A stretch of 64,000 nucleotides of DNA. It comes from Chromatiales bacterium (GTDB lineage Bacteria; Pseudomonadota; Gammaproteobacteria; Poriferisulfidales; Oxydemutatoraceae). Shown piece by piece: positions 54,683-62,906 of the stretch. The notes below the pieces were generated by a model. That model was not told where the DNA came from. It did not search any database and saw nothing but the letters and a program-made list of their open reading frames with translations. The number at the start of each line of letters is the position of its first letter. Within the stretch, counting starts at the first letter, position 1. The position numbers and the translations under genes are program-made. The stretch spans positions 82,007-146,006 of the forward strand of contig JACONC010000001.1 of NCBI GenBank assembly GCA_014323925.1, in the 5' to 3' direction.

Positions 54683-54950
54683 AGGTGAAGTCATAAGTAT
54701 TTTTAATCCTTGTTATTGGAGGACTATCCTGATCACCTAAGCGTTATCTGCTGACTTCGCATTCCTGAATAATAGTACTCAGGCTGCAGCTTAGACCAGG
54801 CAGTTTGACAACGAGGTGCTTTAATTGGGATGTAAGCCATATTTTATCGATAAATTGGTCATCGTATTGTTGCTAATGTTATCGAGCAAAATCTCAGTTT
54901 CGTTATGTTAAAAAATATTTATTCAAATAGAATCACTTCGGGCCTATTTT

Positions 54951-54978
54951 ATTATTATTTTATCATTATTATTTTATG
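54951..54978. repeat. 14-bp AT-rich tandem pair
   Basis: attattattttatc and attattattttatg are adjacent at 54951-54964 and 54965-54978, differing at one base. Confidence 0.8.
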
Positions 54979-55324
54979 CATAAGTGTAGTTCACTGACGC
55001 GGCTATGGATAACAGTGACTATAGATGTCCAGGTTAATAAAGTTAATAAAAAGGTATTGTGTTTTGGTAACCTCAGTGCGTTGTTGCCGGTACTTGCACT
55101 ATCTTTTTTCGTTGCTTAGGTCTTCGTTTTTCTTTACCGATGTATGCGCAATGCTGCTAAATGCCTATCTATTACTCACTGCCTTGCGCAAAGCACCCTA
55201 ATCTAATATACTGACCGCTATATATTTTTTTACCAATCTGGATAGCAAAAATAATTTTTGAAAAGTTATTTCAGATGAATGGTATAAAAAAACCGATGAG
55301 CTGAATACCCAAATAAAATATTTA

Positions 55325-58261
55325 ATGGATGTGATAAAAAATAAAAACGGCGGTAAGTCGCAAGCTACAGATAACAGATCTCAAACAATGAAACCAAACC
55401 AGGTTTCCCATAACCAGGTTTCCCATGATGTATCGGAACTCAAAGTTGCCGAAATATCCAATGTTGCTCCTGGCACATTTAAGGTCATGCGCCGCAGTGG
55501 TTCAGTTGCTACATTTGATAATAACAAAATCCATGTAGCGATGAGTAAAGCCTTTATCGCAGTAGAAGGTTCAGCAGCTGCAGCATCGCCAAGGGTGCGT
55601 GAAACAATTGACAATTTGACCGCACAGGTTGTCGCCGGGCTTACTCGTTCGCGCCCGGATGGATCTACTTTTCATATAGAAGATATACAGGATAATGTTG
55701 AATTGGCATTGATGCGCAACGGCCATCACAAAGTTGCTCGTTCTTATGTACTCTATCGCGAAGAACAAGCTCGCAAGCGTGGCGAAGAACAAGCGCGCAA
55801 GCGTAGTAGCGAGCAAACTGATAACAAAGCCATCACTAAAGACATTTTAGTCAGCTACGAAGACGGTGAAAGTAGACCTCTGGATTCAAATCGTATCAAG
55901 CAGATATGTCAAGAGGCATGCAACGGTATTGATGCAGTAAATGCCGATGCAGTCATCAGTGAAGTGTACAAAAATATTTACAACGGCATTAATGCTAAAG
56001 AGATTGTCAACTCACTTATTTATGCTGCCCGCTCTATGGTTGAAAAAGAACCGGCTTACGCCAAAGTCACTGCACGCCTACTGTTGGATCAATTACGAAG
56101 CGAGGCGTTGTCGTTTATAGACGGCCGATATAGCGAAGCGGTTTTCAGCGAGATGACGGAGAGGTATCCCGACTATTTTATCGCTTATATAAAACGCGCG
56201 TGCGACCTAGAGTTGCTTGACAGGCGCTTGCACGACGAGTTCGATCTGCAGAAACTAGCAAAAGCACTGCAACCGCAGCGCGACTTGAAATTTAATTATT
56301 TGGGTTTACAGACCTTGTACGATCGCTACTTCATACACAGTAATAAAGTACGTTTTGAGTTGCCACAAGCATTTTTTATGCGTGTCGCCATGGGCTTGGC
56401 AATCAACGAGGTAGACCGAGAGCAACGAGCGATAGAGTTCTACGATTTACTCTCTGATTTCGCCTTTATGAGTTCTACGCCTACCTTATTTAATTCCGGC
56501 ACCTACTGTCCACAGCTGTCGTCTTGCTATTTGACGACTGTCTCCGACGATCTATTAGGGATTTTTGGTGCCATACAAGAAAACGCAATGCTATCGAAGT
56601 TTGCCGGTGGTTTGGGTAACGATTGGTCTAGGGTGCGGGCGATGGGTTCTTATATAAAAAGTACTAACGGCGAGTCGCAGGGCATTGTGCCGTTTTTGAA
56701 AGTAGCTAGCGACACTGCAGTTGCAGTCAATCAAGGTGGCAAACGCAAAGGAGCGGTCTGTGCCTATTTGGAAACTTGGCATCTGGATATAGAAGAGTTT
56801 CTCGAACTCAGAAAAAATACTGGCGACGACCGCCGCCGCACGCACGATATGAATACTGCAAATTGGATTCCTGATCTGTTTATGAAACGTGTGAGAGAAG
56901 ATGAAACCTGGACATTATTTTCACCCAACGAGGTTGCCGATTTGCACGATGTATACGGGAGTGAGTTTGAAAAACGTTATACCGAGTACGAGGCTGCTGC
57001 TGAGCGCGGCGAAATCAAACTCTATAAGCGCATCAAAGCCGATCATTTGTGGCGTAAGATGCTTAGTATGCTTTATGAAACCGGGCATCCATGGTTGACA
57101 TTCAAGGACTCCTGCAATTTACGCTCACCGCAACAACACCTTGGCACCGTACACTCGTCTAATTTGTGCACCGAAATTACGCTCAACACCAGCGACGAAG
57201 AAATTGCAGTGTGCAATTTGGGGTCGGTTAATCTAGTTGCCCACTTGGGAGATAAAGGGCTAGATACTGATAAGTTGCGTAAAACGATTCGCACCGCGAT
57301 GCGCATGTTAGACAATGTTATTGAGTATAATTATTACAGCGTTAGAAAAGCGAGAACCTCTAATTTGCGCCATCGTCCGGTGGGTCTGGGTGTCATGGGT
57401 TTTCAAGATGTCCTTTATAAATTACGCATACCTTATGCAAGCGAAGCTGCGGTTGAGTTTGCCGATAGTTCTATGGAAGCGATTAGCTATTATGCAATTG
57501 ACGCATCGGTTGAACTAGCCAAAGAGAGAGGTGTTTATTCTACTTACCACGGTTCGCTGTGGAGTCAAGGCATACTGCCTATAGACTCTATAAATCTGCT
57601 CGCCGACAACCGCGGCAAGTTATTGGACATGGATACATCACAAACCATGGACTGGGATGCTCTGCGTAAGCGCGTCAAAAAATATGGGATGCGCAACTCC
57701 AACACAATGGCAATAGCACCGACTGCGACTATTTCCAATATCTGCTCGGTTTCACAAAGCATTGAGCCGACTTATCAAAATCTTTATGTCAAATCTAATC
57801 TATCGGGCGAGTTTACGGTTATCAACGAGTATCTGGTAGCAGAACTGAAAAAATTGGGTCTGTGGGACGCGGTCATGGTCAACGATCTAAAGTATTACGA
57901 TGGTAGCATACAAAAAATAGAGCGAATACCCAATGAGTTAAAAGAGATTTATGCGACTTCATTCGAGATCGACCCAAGGTGGTTGGTGGAAGCTGCTTCG
58001 CGCCGGCAAAAGTGGATAGACCAGTCGCAATCGTTGAATTTATATATGGCCGAGCCGGATGGCAAAAAAATGAGTATACTTTATAAATTAGCTTGGCTCA
58101 GAGGCTTGAAAACGACCTACTATTTACGCGCGTTAGGCGCCTCCCATGTTGAGAAGAGCACGATGGAGACTACCGACGGCAAATTGAATGCAGTTGAAGT
58201 TAAGCAAAATGGTCAGCAAGAGTGTTTGGTGCTGGACGATACTTGTGAAGCATGCCAGTAA
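55325..58261 (+). CDS. nrdA: Ribonucleoside-diphosphate reductase alpha subunit (class Ia)
   Basis: NrdA with NrdB reduces ribonucleotides for DNA synthesis. The 978-residue protein has two N-terminal ATP-cone regions (about 50-150 and 175-260), like the long form in Pseudomonas. The catalytic domain contains the finger region with LSSCYLTTV and SLNLYMAEPDGKKMS, and the C-terminal CxxC is in DDTCEACQ. The region before the first cone has a duplicated five-residue segment NQVSHNQVSH, and between the cones is a duplicated GEEQARKR; both come from in-frame tandem repeats. nrdB follows after 39 bases. Confidence 0.96.
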   Translation: MDVIKNKNGGKSQATDNRSQTMKPNQVSHNQVSHDVSELKVAEISNVAPGTFKVMRRSGSVATFDNNKIHVAMSKAFIAVEGSAAAASPRVRETIDNLTAQVVAGLTRSRPDGSTFHIEDIQDNVELALMRNGHHKVARSYVLYREEQARKRGEEQARKRSSEQTDNKAITKDILVSYEDGESRPLDSNRIKQICQEACNGIDAVNADAVISEVYKNIYNGINAKEIVNSLIYAARSMVEKEPAYAKVTARLLLDQLRSEALSFIDGRYSEAVFSEMTERYPDYFIAYIKRACDLELLDRRLHDEFDLQKLAKALQPQRDLKFNYLGLQTLYDRYFIHSNKVRFELPQAFFMRVAMGLAINEVDREQRAIEFYDLLSDFAFMSSTPTLFNSGTYCPQLSSCYLTTVSDDLLGIFGAIQENAMLSKFAGGLGNDWSRVRAMGSYIKSTNGESQGIVPFLKVASDTAVAVNQGGKRKGAVCAYLETWHLDIEEFLELRKNTGDDRRRTHDMNTANWIPDLFMKRVREDETWTLFSPNEVADLHDVYGSEFEKRYTEYEAAAERGEIKLYKRIKADHLWRKMLSMLYETGHPWLTFKDSCNLRSPQQHLGTVHSSNLCTEITLNTSDEEIAVCNLGSVNLVAHLGDKGLDTDKLRKTIRTAMRMLDNVIEYNYYSVRKARTSNLRHRPVGLGVMGFQDVLYKLRIPYASEAAVEFADSSMEAISYYAIDASVELAKERGVYSTYHGSLWSQGILPIDSINLLADNRGKLLDMDTSQTMDWDALRKRVKKYGMRNSNTMAIAPTATISNICSVSQSIEPTYQNLYVKSNLSGEFTVINEYLVAELKKLGLWDAVMVNDLKYYDGSIQKIERIPNELKEIYATSFEIDPRWLVEAASRRQKWIDQSQSLNLYMAEPDGKKMSILYKLAWLRGLKTTYYLRALGASHVEKSTMETTDGKLNAVEVKQNGQQECLVLDDTCEACQ
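55397..55426. repeat. 15-bp tandem duplication in nrdA
   Basis: aaccaggtttcccat occurs twice (55397-55411 and 55412-55426), encoding NQVSH twice in the N-terminal extension of NrdA. Confidence 0.95.
55757..55804. repeat. 24-bp tandem duplication in nrdA
   Basis: Units at 55757-55780 and 55781-55804 differ at two bases and encode REEQARKR and GEEQARKR, in the linker after the first ATP cone. Confidence 0.9.
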
Positions 58262-58300
58262 GCGATTTTTTTATTTGATAAGATAGATAAAGGAGGCATT

Positions 58301-59536
58301 ATGCAGCAAAGTCAATTTTTTTCGGATTGGGAAGATCCCTTTGCCGAATCTACTGCTAAGGGAACTGCGAAGTTCGCTACCCCCCCCGTAAAAGAAGATA
58401 TGTCAGAAGATATGTCAGAAGATATGTCAGAAGGTGTGTCAGAAGATGTGTCGTCGAGCGAGCAACCGCAGACTGAACAAAGTGGTATGACTGGCTTGGA
58501 GTCCATCGAGAGAGGTGCGGCTCGCATACAGGTAGACGATAAGAAGGTGATTAACTGCCGCGCTGATTTGAACCAACTGGTGCCGCTCAAATACGAATGG
58601 GCATGGAATAAATATCTGATGGCTTGTGGTAACCATTGGATGCCGCAAGAGATTAATATGACTGCTGACATAAAAATGTGGAAAGACCCCGAAGGTTTAA
58701 GTAGAGACGAGCGTATGGTCGTCAAACGTAATCTAGGATTTTTCTCTACTGCCGACTCCCTAGTTGCGAATAATCTGGTGCTTGCGGTGTATCGTCATAT
58801 TACTAACCCTGAGTGTCGTCAATATTTATTGCGCCAAGCTTTTGAAGAAGCTTTGCATACTCACGCCTATCAGTATTGCATAGAGTCCTTATCTTTAGAC
58901 CAAGGTGAAGTATATAATATGTATCGCGAGCTTCCGTCAGTGGCTAAAAAATCCGAATGGGCACTACCTTATACTCAGAGTTTGAGCGATCCTACATTTA
59001 AGACCGACACTTTGAAAAATAAACAACGGTTATTACGCGACCTCATTGCTTTCTATGTAGTGTTTGAAGGTATCTTTTTTTATGTCGGCTTCGCACAGAT
59101 TTTGTCTATGGGACGCCGCAACAAAATGACTGGTATCTCAGAGCAGTTTCAATATATATTGCGCGACGAATCTATGCACATGAATTTCGGTATCGATGTA
59201 ATCAACCAAATAAAAGTTGAAAACCCTGAATTATGGACTGAAGAGTTTAAGCGGGAAATCATTGCACTTATTATGGAAGGCGTAAAATATGAAAAGCTCT
59301 ATGCCGAAGACACCATGCCACGCGGCATGTTAGGAATGACTGCTAATTTGTTTAAGCAATATGTAGAATTCATAGCCAACCGCCGTTTTAATCAAATCGG
59401 GTTACCAGCACAATTTTCAGGTGCGACCAACCCGTTTCCGTGGATGTCCGAAGTGTTAGACTTAAAGAAAGAAAAGAATTTCTTTGAAACCAGAGTGACC
59501 GAATATCAAACTGGCGGTGCCTTAAACTGGGATTAA
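58301..59536 (+). CDS. nrdB: Ribonucleoside-diphosphate reductase beta subunit
   Basis: 411 residues, the diiron-tyrosyl radical subunit. The ferritin-like core has [14 protein letters not shown], the ligand segment [19 protein letters not shown], and later [12 protein letters not shown]. The C-terminal tail ([13 protein letters not shown]) docks to NrdA. It is longer than the usual ~375-415 by virtue of an N-terminal low-complexity tail made of EDMS repeats. Eight consecutive C residues precede that repeat. It has a good AAAGGAGG site. Confidence 0.96.
   Translation: MQQSQFFSDWEDPFAESTAKGTAKFATPPVKEDMSEDMSEDMSEGVSEDVSSSEQPQTEQSGMTGLESIERGAARIQVDDKKVINCRADLNQLVPLKYEWAWNKYLMACGNHWMPQEINMTADIKMWKDPEGLSRDERMVVKRNLGFFSTADSLVANNLVLAVYRHITNPECRQYLLRQAFEEALHTHAYQYCIESLSLDQGEVYNMYRELPSVAKKSEWALPYTQSLSDPTFKTDTLKNKQRLLRDLIAFYVVFEGIFFYVGFAQILSMGRRNKMTGISEQFQYILRDESMHMNFGIDVINQIKVENPELWTEEFKREIIALIMEGVKYEKLYAEDTMPRGMLGMTANLFKQYVEFIANRRFNQIGLPAQFSGATNPFPWMSEVLDLKKEKNFFETRVTEYQTGGALNWD
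58394..58453. repeat. 12-bp unit repeated five times in nrdB
   Basis: gaagatatgtca appears three times exactly, then gaaggtgtgtca and gaagatgtgtcg, giving [22 protein letters not shown]8 tract lies just upstream at 58380-58387. Confidence 0.95.
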
Positions 59537-59632
59537 TATCTAAACCAAGCAACCATAGACCCTGCGCGCCGCAAGCTGTAGAAATATGACAGTCTAGGTG
59601 TTATGCGTAGGGTGTTCGCATTGACTGCTTGA

Positions 59633-60535
59633 CTAAAAATATTCGTTCTCGGCGTCTTGACCATCGGGCGGCACATCGCTTTCAATCACGCCCTGCATTT
59701 GTGCTGCTTTAATCGTATTCTCTATAAGGCTGGCAACCGTCATAGGTCCAGTACCGCCAGGCATAGGCGTAATTGCCCCGGCAACTTCTTTGACTTCGTC
59801 AAAAATGACATCGCCGACAATTTTTCCGTCTACTTGAGTAATGCCAACATCAAATACCGTAGCACCTGGTTTAATCGCCGATTTTCCTATCAACGCGTTG
59901 ATGCCGGTCGCAGCAACAACGATGTCAGCGTCGCGGCATATATCTTCTATAGCGTCGGTTTTAGAGTGGCAGAGTGTAACAGTCGCATCCACTCCTTGTT
60001 TAGATAATAGTAATGTCTGTGGTATGCCGACTAAAAAGGAACGTCCGATAACGACTGCCGAACGGCCTGCCGTGGTGATGTTGTATTCTTTAATCAATCG
60101 CATTACCCCGAGTGGTGTACAGGGTGCCAGGCCGACACCACCTTTGACAAGCCGTCCCATACTCTGAAAGGTTAGCCCGTCAACATCCTTTTCTGGAGGG
60201 ATCATTTCCAATAAACGGTCAGTATCCAAGTGTTCGGGTAACGGTAGCTGTAATAAGATTCCGTGTATCTGGCTGTCGTCGGCGAGACTTAGTAAGGTGT
60301 CTTCAATGCCATCGTTGCTCACCTCGGCCGGTAATTTAACTAAATGCGGGGTCAAACCGGCTTTTTCGGCAAGCTGCATTTTTAGGTTCACATAGAGATG
60401 GCTAGGTGCATAGTCACCGATTAGTATGGTGGCCAGCACAATTTTCGGATTGCCTAGATCGGCTAACTTTAGCGCACAATTGTGAGCGATTTTACGCGAT
60501 AGACTTTGTCCATCCATAATAACCGCTGATTGCAT
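59633..60535 (-). CDS. folD: Methylene-THF dehydrogenase / methenyl-THF cyclohydrolase FolD
   Basis: 300 residues. VLATILIGDYAPSHLYVNLKMQLAEKAG has the catalytic Lys region, then ILLQLPLPEHLD and PEKDVDGL, and the NADP site VVIGRSFLVGIPQTLLLSKQGA-like block (here Q-G-V-D). The end is MPGGTGPMTVASLIENT, typical of FolD. It joins methylene-, methenyl- and formyl-THF. It follows ftr closely (13 bases) on the minus strand, so it serves the same C1 pathway. Confidence 0.95.
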   Translation of the reverse strand: MQSAVIMDGQSLSRKIAHNCALKLADLGNPKIVLATILIGDYAPSHLYVNLKMQLAEKAGLTPHLVKLPAEVSNDGIEDTLLSLADDSQIHGILLQLPLPEHLDTDRLLEMIPPEKDVDGLTFQSMGRLVKGGVGLAPCTPLGVMRLIKEYNITTAGRSAVVIGRSFLVGIPQTLLLSKQGVDATVTLCHSKTDAIEDICRDADIVVAATGINALIGKSAIKPGATVFDVGITQVDGKIVGDVIFDEVKEVAGAITPMPGGTGPMTVASLIENTIKAAQMQGVIESDVPPDGQDAENEYF

Positions 60536-60548
60536 AGCTGTTACCTTG

Positions 60549-61484
60549 CTAGGTGGGTAAAGCGGGTTGCTTGGCTGGGTGTAAATAAATTAGACTTTTG
60601 CCTAGTTTACCGCCGTAGTTCCCAGCTGAGATCATCGTTAAACCTTCGCTGCCCGATGATGCTTTTATCGCTGCTTGAGTGGCTGCAATAATCGCTTTTA
60701 TATTGCGACCGTTCATAATAATCTCCATTACCGATGCAACCCCTTCGGGTAAGCCATGCTCTACATCAGGATGTTGTTGTAGCATAGGGCAGAATTTTTC
60801 GTAAGTACTGGCAATCGTAAAATCGTAACGACTGCCGGCTTTGGAACCGCTACCGGCAATCCCGCCAGGGAATGTGGTGACAACCTCAGCCATAGGTGCA
60901 ATCGCCTCGACACCTTTTTCGGCAGCCGCTAATGCTGAGTCGGTATCTTTGCCGAAAAACCATAAATTACCACCCATCAGACCTTCACGATAACCAAGGC
61001 GACGGTCTAATATAAACTCTCCTCCGAGTATTGGTATCCACCACATTTCCCGGCCGAAACGCTCTACACGCTTCTGATAACCATTGCCAAAATAAGCGAT
61101 TTTGCGGCCTATCTGGTAATAATTTTCGCTATCCTCCAACATATTGAAGCAGGAGGCAGTCGGACAAGTCAATATATTTTGACTGATGCGCACCAATGCC
61201 GCTTTCTCAAGTCTCTGCACTCGGTCTTTCCAAAAGCGTGGCACATGCAGCTGAACGATAGCACCTGGTCTGCCATCTGGGGTTTGTACGCTGTCATCGC
61301 CTCCCGGTCCGACATAGCGATCTAAACCAGCTTCACAATCGCAAAGTATCGAACTAGACGCATTACCAGTGCACGCGTTAACTGCGTGATCCAACCATTT
61401 GCGATCGCGCGCAGTAATCAGAAACTCTACATAAAGGCTCTTAAAAGCCTCTGCATAAGTATCATCTATTATGGTATCCATCAA
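60549..61484 (-). CDS. ftr: Formylmethanofuran-tetrahydromethanopterin formyltransferase
   Basis: 311 residues aligning in order with archaeal and methylotroph Ftr/FhcD: DDTYAEAFKSLYVEFLITA, then TPDGRPGAIVQLH, LTCPTASCFNML, WWIPILGGEFILDRRLGY, TTFPGGIAGSGSKAGSRYDF and ISAGNYGGKLGKSLIYLH. It transfers the formyl group between methanofuran and H4MPT; in methylotrophs it is part of the formyltransferase/hydrolase complex that makes formate. It overlaps the upstream cyclo-ligase gene by 4 bases. fhcA, fhcB and fhcC are not in the window. Confidence 0.93.
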   Translation of the reverse strand: MMDTIIDDTYAEAFKSLYVEFLITARDRKWLDHAVNACTGNASSSILCDCEAGLDRYVGPGGDDSVQTPDGRPGAIVQLHVPRFWKDRVQRLEKAALVRISQNILTCPTASCFNMLEDSENYYQIGRKIAYFGNGYQKRVERFGREMWWIPILGGEFILDRRLGYREGLMGGNLWFFGKDTDSALAAAEKGVEAIAPMAEVVTTFPGGIAGSGSKAGSRYDFTIASTYEKFCPMLQQHPDVEHGLPEGVASVMEIIMNGRNIKAIIAATQAAIKASSGSEGLTMISAGNYGGKLGKSLIYLHPAKQPALPT

Positions 61485-62113
61485 TCTCGCCCTTTACCCT
61501 CGTATACTGCTTTTTCGGTAATCACTTTGTCCATAAATATATCGTGAGGCCCTACCAGTATTTCGTCGCACAACTGCGATTCATAACAGATGGCTACCAG
61601 CGGACAATCTTTGCGAACCTTTTCCAGCAATCGATCATAATATCCCTGACCGTTGCCCATCCGTCCGCCGTTTTTGTCAAAACCAACTCCCGGCACCATT
61701 ACGATGTCAAGCTCTTCAGGCTTCGCTTCTTTATCTGGGTTACCCCACAGTTCGCGCGGTGGTTCCAATATATTCCATTTTCCAACGATAAGCTCGTCAA
61801 AGCTCTCCAAATGCCACAGCCCCAGTTTATTATCGCCTTTGTCGTCTACCGTGCAATAAGGGACGATAATTTTTCTGTCCTGTTTTTCAATTTCCTGTTG
61901 CAGATGTTTTTTGGTGCGGGTCTCTGATCGACAGTCTATGTACCACATTGCAGTTGTTGCGCTTTGGTATTCCGTCAATGCGATAAACTTATCGCAAATC
62001 TTCTCGCTAATCTCGTCTTTTTTTTCTTGTGCTGCTCTCGCATCGTAGGCTTTACGCCGCATTAAGTTCTTTTTTTCCATTAGAACTTTCAGTTCTTCTT
62101 GTGTCAATGACAT
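61481..62113 (-). CDS. 5-formyltetrahydrofolate cyclo-ligase family protein
   Basis: 210 residues with the family core: an N-terminal basic helix KKNLMRRKAYDARAA, then the YIDCRSETRTKKHL segment, and MVPGVGFDKNGGRMGNGQGYYDRLL, the ATP/substrate-binding loop. These enzymes convert 5-formyl-THF to 5,10-methenyl-THF. In methylotrophs, members next to C1 genes may have a modified pterin substrate. It overlaps ftr by 4 bases, so the two are coupled; the reading is partly inferential on substrate. Confidence 0.88.
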   Translation of the reverse strand: MSLTQEELKVLMEKKNLMRRKAYDARAAQEKKDEISEKICDKFIALTEYQSATTAMWYIDCRSETRTKKHLQQEIEKQDRKIIVPYCTVDDKGDNKLGLWHLESFDELIVGKWNILEPPRELWGNPDKEAKPEELDIVMVPGVGFDKNGGRMGNGQGYYDRLLEKVRKDCPLVAICYESQLCDEILVGPHDIFMDKVITEKAVYEGKGRD

Positions 62114-62201
62114 ATTTTTTACTCCTTATAAAAGAATGGGATAATCAGTTAAAGCTTTAGCGTGTTTATTTTAAGCAAGCTATTATATAATATACCGCTA
62201 T

Positions 62202-62636
62202 TCAATGGCAGCAGCCCAGCCCTAGTTTTTTCAATCGCCAATAGTTATATGGCCAAGGTGTGATAAAACCTGCTAATAGCATAGGTAATATCACCGTCGG
62301 CGTCAATAGTGCACCGCCAGTCATAATAAAATCGGTTGTATTCATTGCCGCTTCCATTGCCAGCATGGATAGAAAACTCATCCCCATCGCTGTTCGCAAT
62401 GCAGTTATCAATGGAAAATGTTGCCGCCGCATCAAAATAAAAGTCTCTAGTACGATACTGGTAATCAAGCCGTTGGTCATCGCCAGTAGCATAATATAAA
62501 GCGTATGCCAGGGTATACCAGTGAACTGAAAATACGCAATAGTGCCTAAATCACCAATAGCACAACCTATCAGACACCACATCGTGTTATACGCACTCTT
62601 TGCCCAAAGCTGTCCGGATGTCCAAAAATCTATCAT
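62202..62636 (-). CDS. Small four-helix membrane protein, DUF4396-like
   Basis: 144 residues with four hydrophobic helices (about 12-35, 42-64, 80-102 and 112-133). The N-terminal NTMWCLIGCAIGDLGT with paired Cys and Asp, and the ending C-C-H, are reminiscent of DUF4396 proteins, which are often near metal-handling genes. I am not certain of the family and do not assign a function. It lies 88 bases upstream of the cyclo-ligase gene on the same strand, possibly in one transcript with ftr. Confidence 0.6.
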   Translation of the reverse strand: MIDFWTSGQLWAKSAYNTMWCLIGCAIGDLGTIAYFQFTGIPWHTLYIMLLAMTNGLITSIVLETFILMRRQHFPLITALRTAMGMSFLSMLAMEAAMNTTDFIMTGGALLTPTVILPMLLAGFITPWPYNYWRLKKLGLGCCH

Positions 62637-62849
62637 AATGGCCGATTAGCAAGTTCTAACAAACATTATTTCGGGTGCTTCGGTTTTATATCTTTTATGA
62701 ATAGTATTTTGATCAAGCTTACCAGCGTTCAAAGATTGTTATATATCTCACATCAGTGGTATAAGCACTGCACATGAAGTTTTATGCAGGGTAGCTCAGT
62801 ATAACTCCGAGGCCATGAGTATGCTGTCGTGTATAAGCTCAAGTACATT

Positions 62850-62906
62850 ATCAATCATAGGTCAGGGGATCAATCATAGGTCAGTGGATCAATCATCGGT
62901 CAGTGA
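62850..62906. repeat. Three 19-bp tandem units spanning the ilvD stop
   Basis: atcaatcataggtcaggg-type units at 62850-62868, 62869-62887 and 62888-62906. The ilvD stop (minus strand, 62893-62895) is in the last unit, so two copies of the gene end have been added downstream. Confidence 0.9.

Larger units (their letters stand above)
54000..55324. other. 1.3-kb gene-free region between divergent ctpA and nrdA
   Basis: I see no credible coding sequence here. It is AT-rich. It contains a cluster of DnaA boxes at 54566-54682, a 14-bp tandem pair (54951-54978) and a single reverse-orientation near-match to a DnaA box at 55004-55012 (tatggataa). It should hold the nrdA promoter. Confidence 0.6.

Noticed and set aside
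54546-54740. 64-codon ORF in the gene-free region before nrdA
   Set aside because: It reads through the DnaA boxes, has no ribosome-binding site and resembles no family.
62821-62906. CRISPR-like array near ilvD
   Set aside because: The 19-bp units are directly adjacent with no spacers and include the ilvD stop; they are a tandem duplication.
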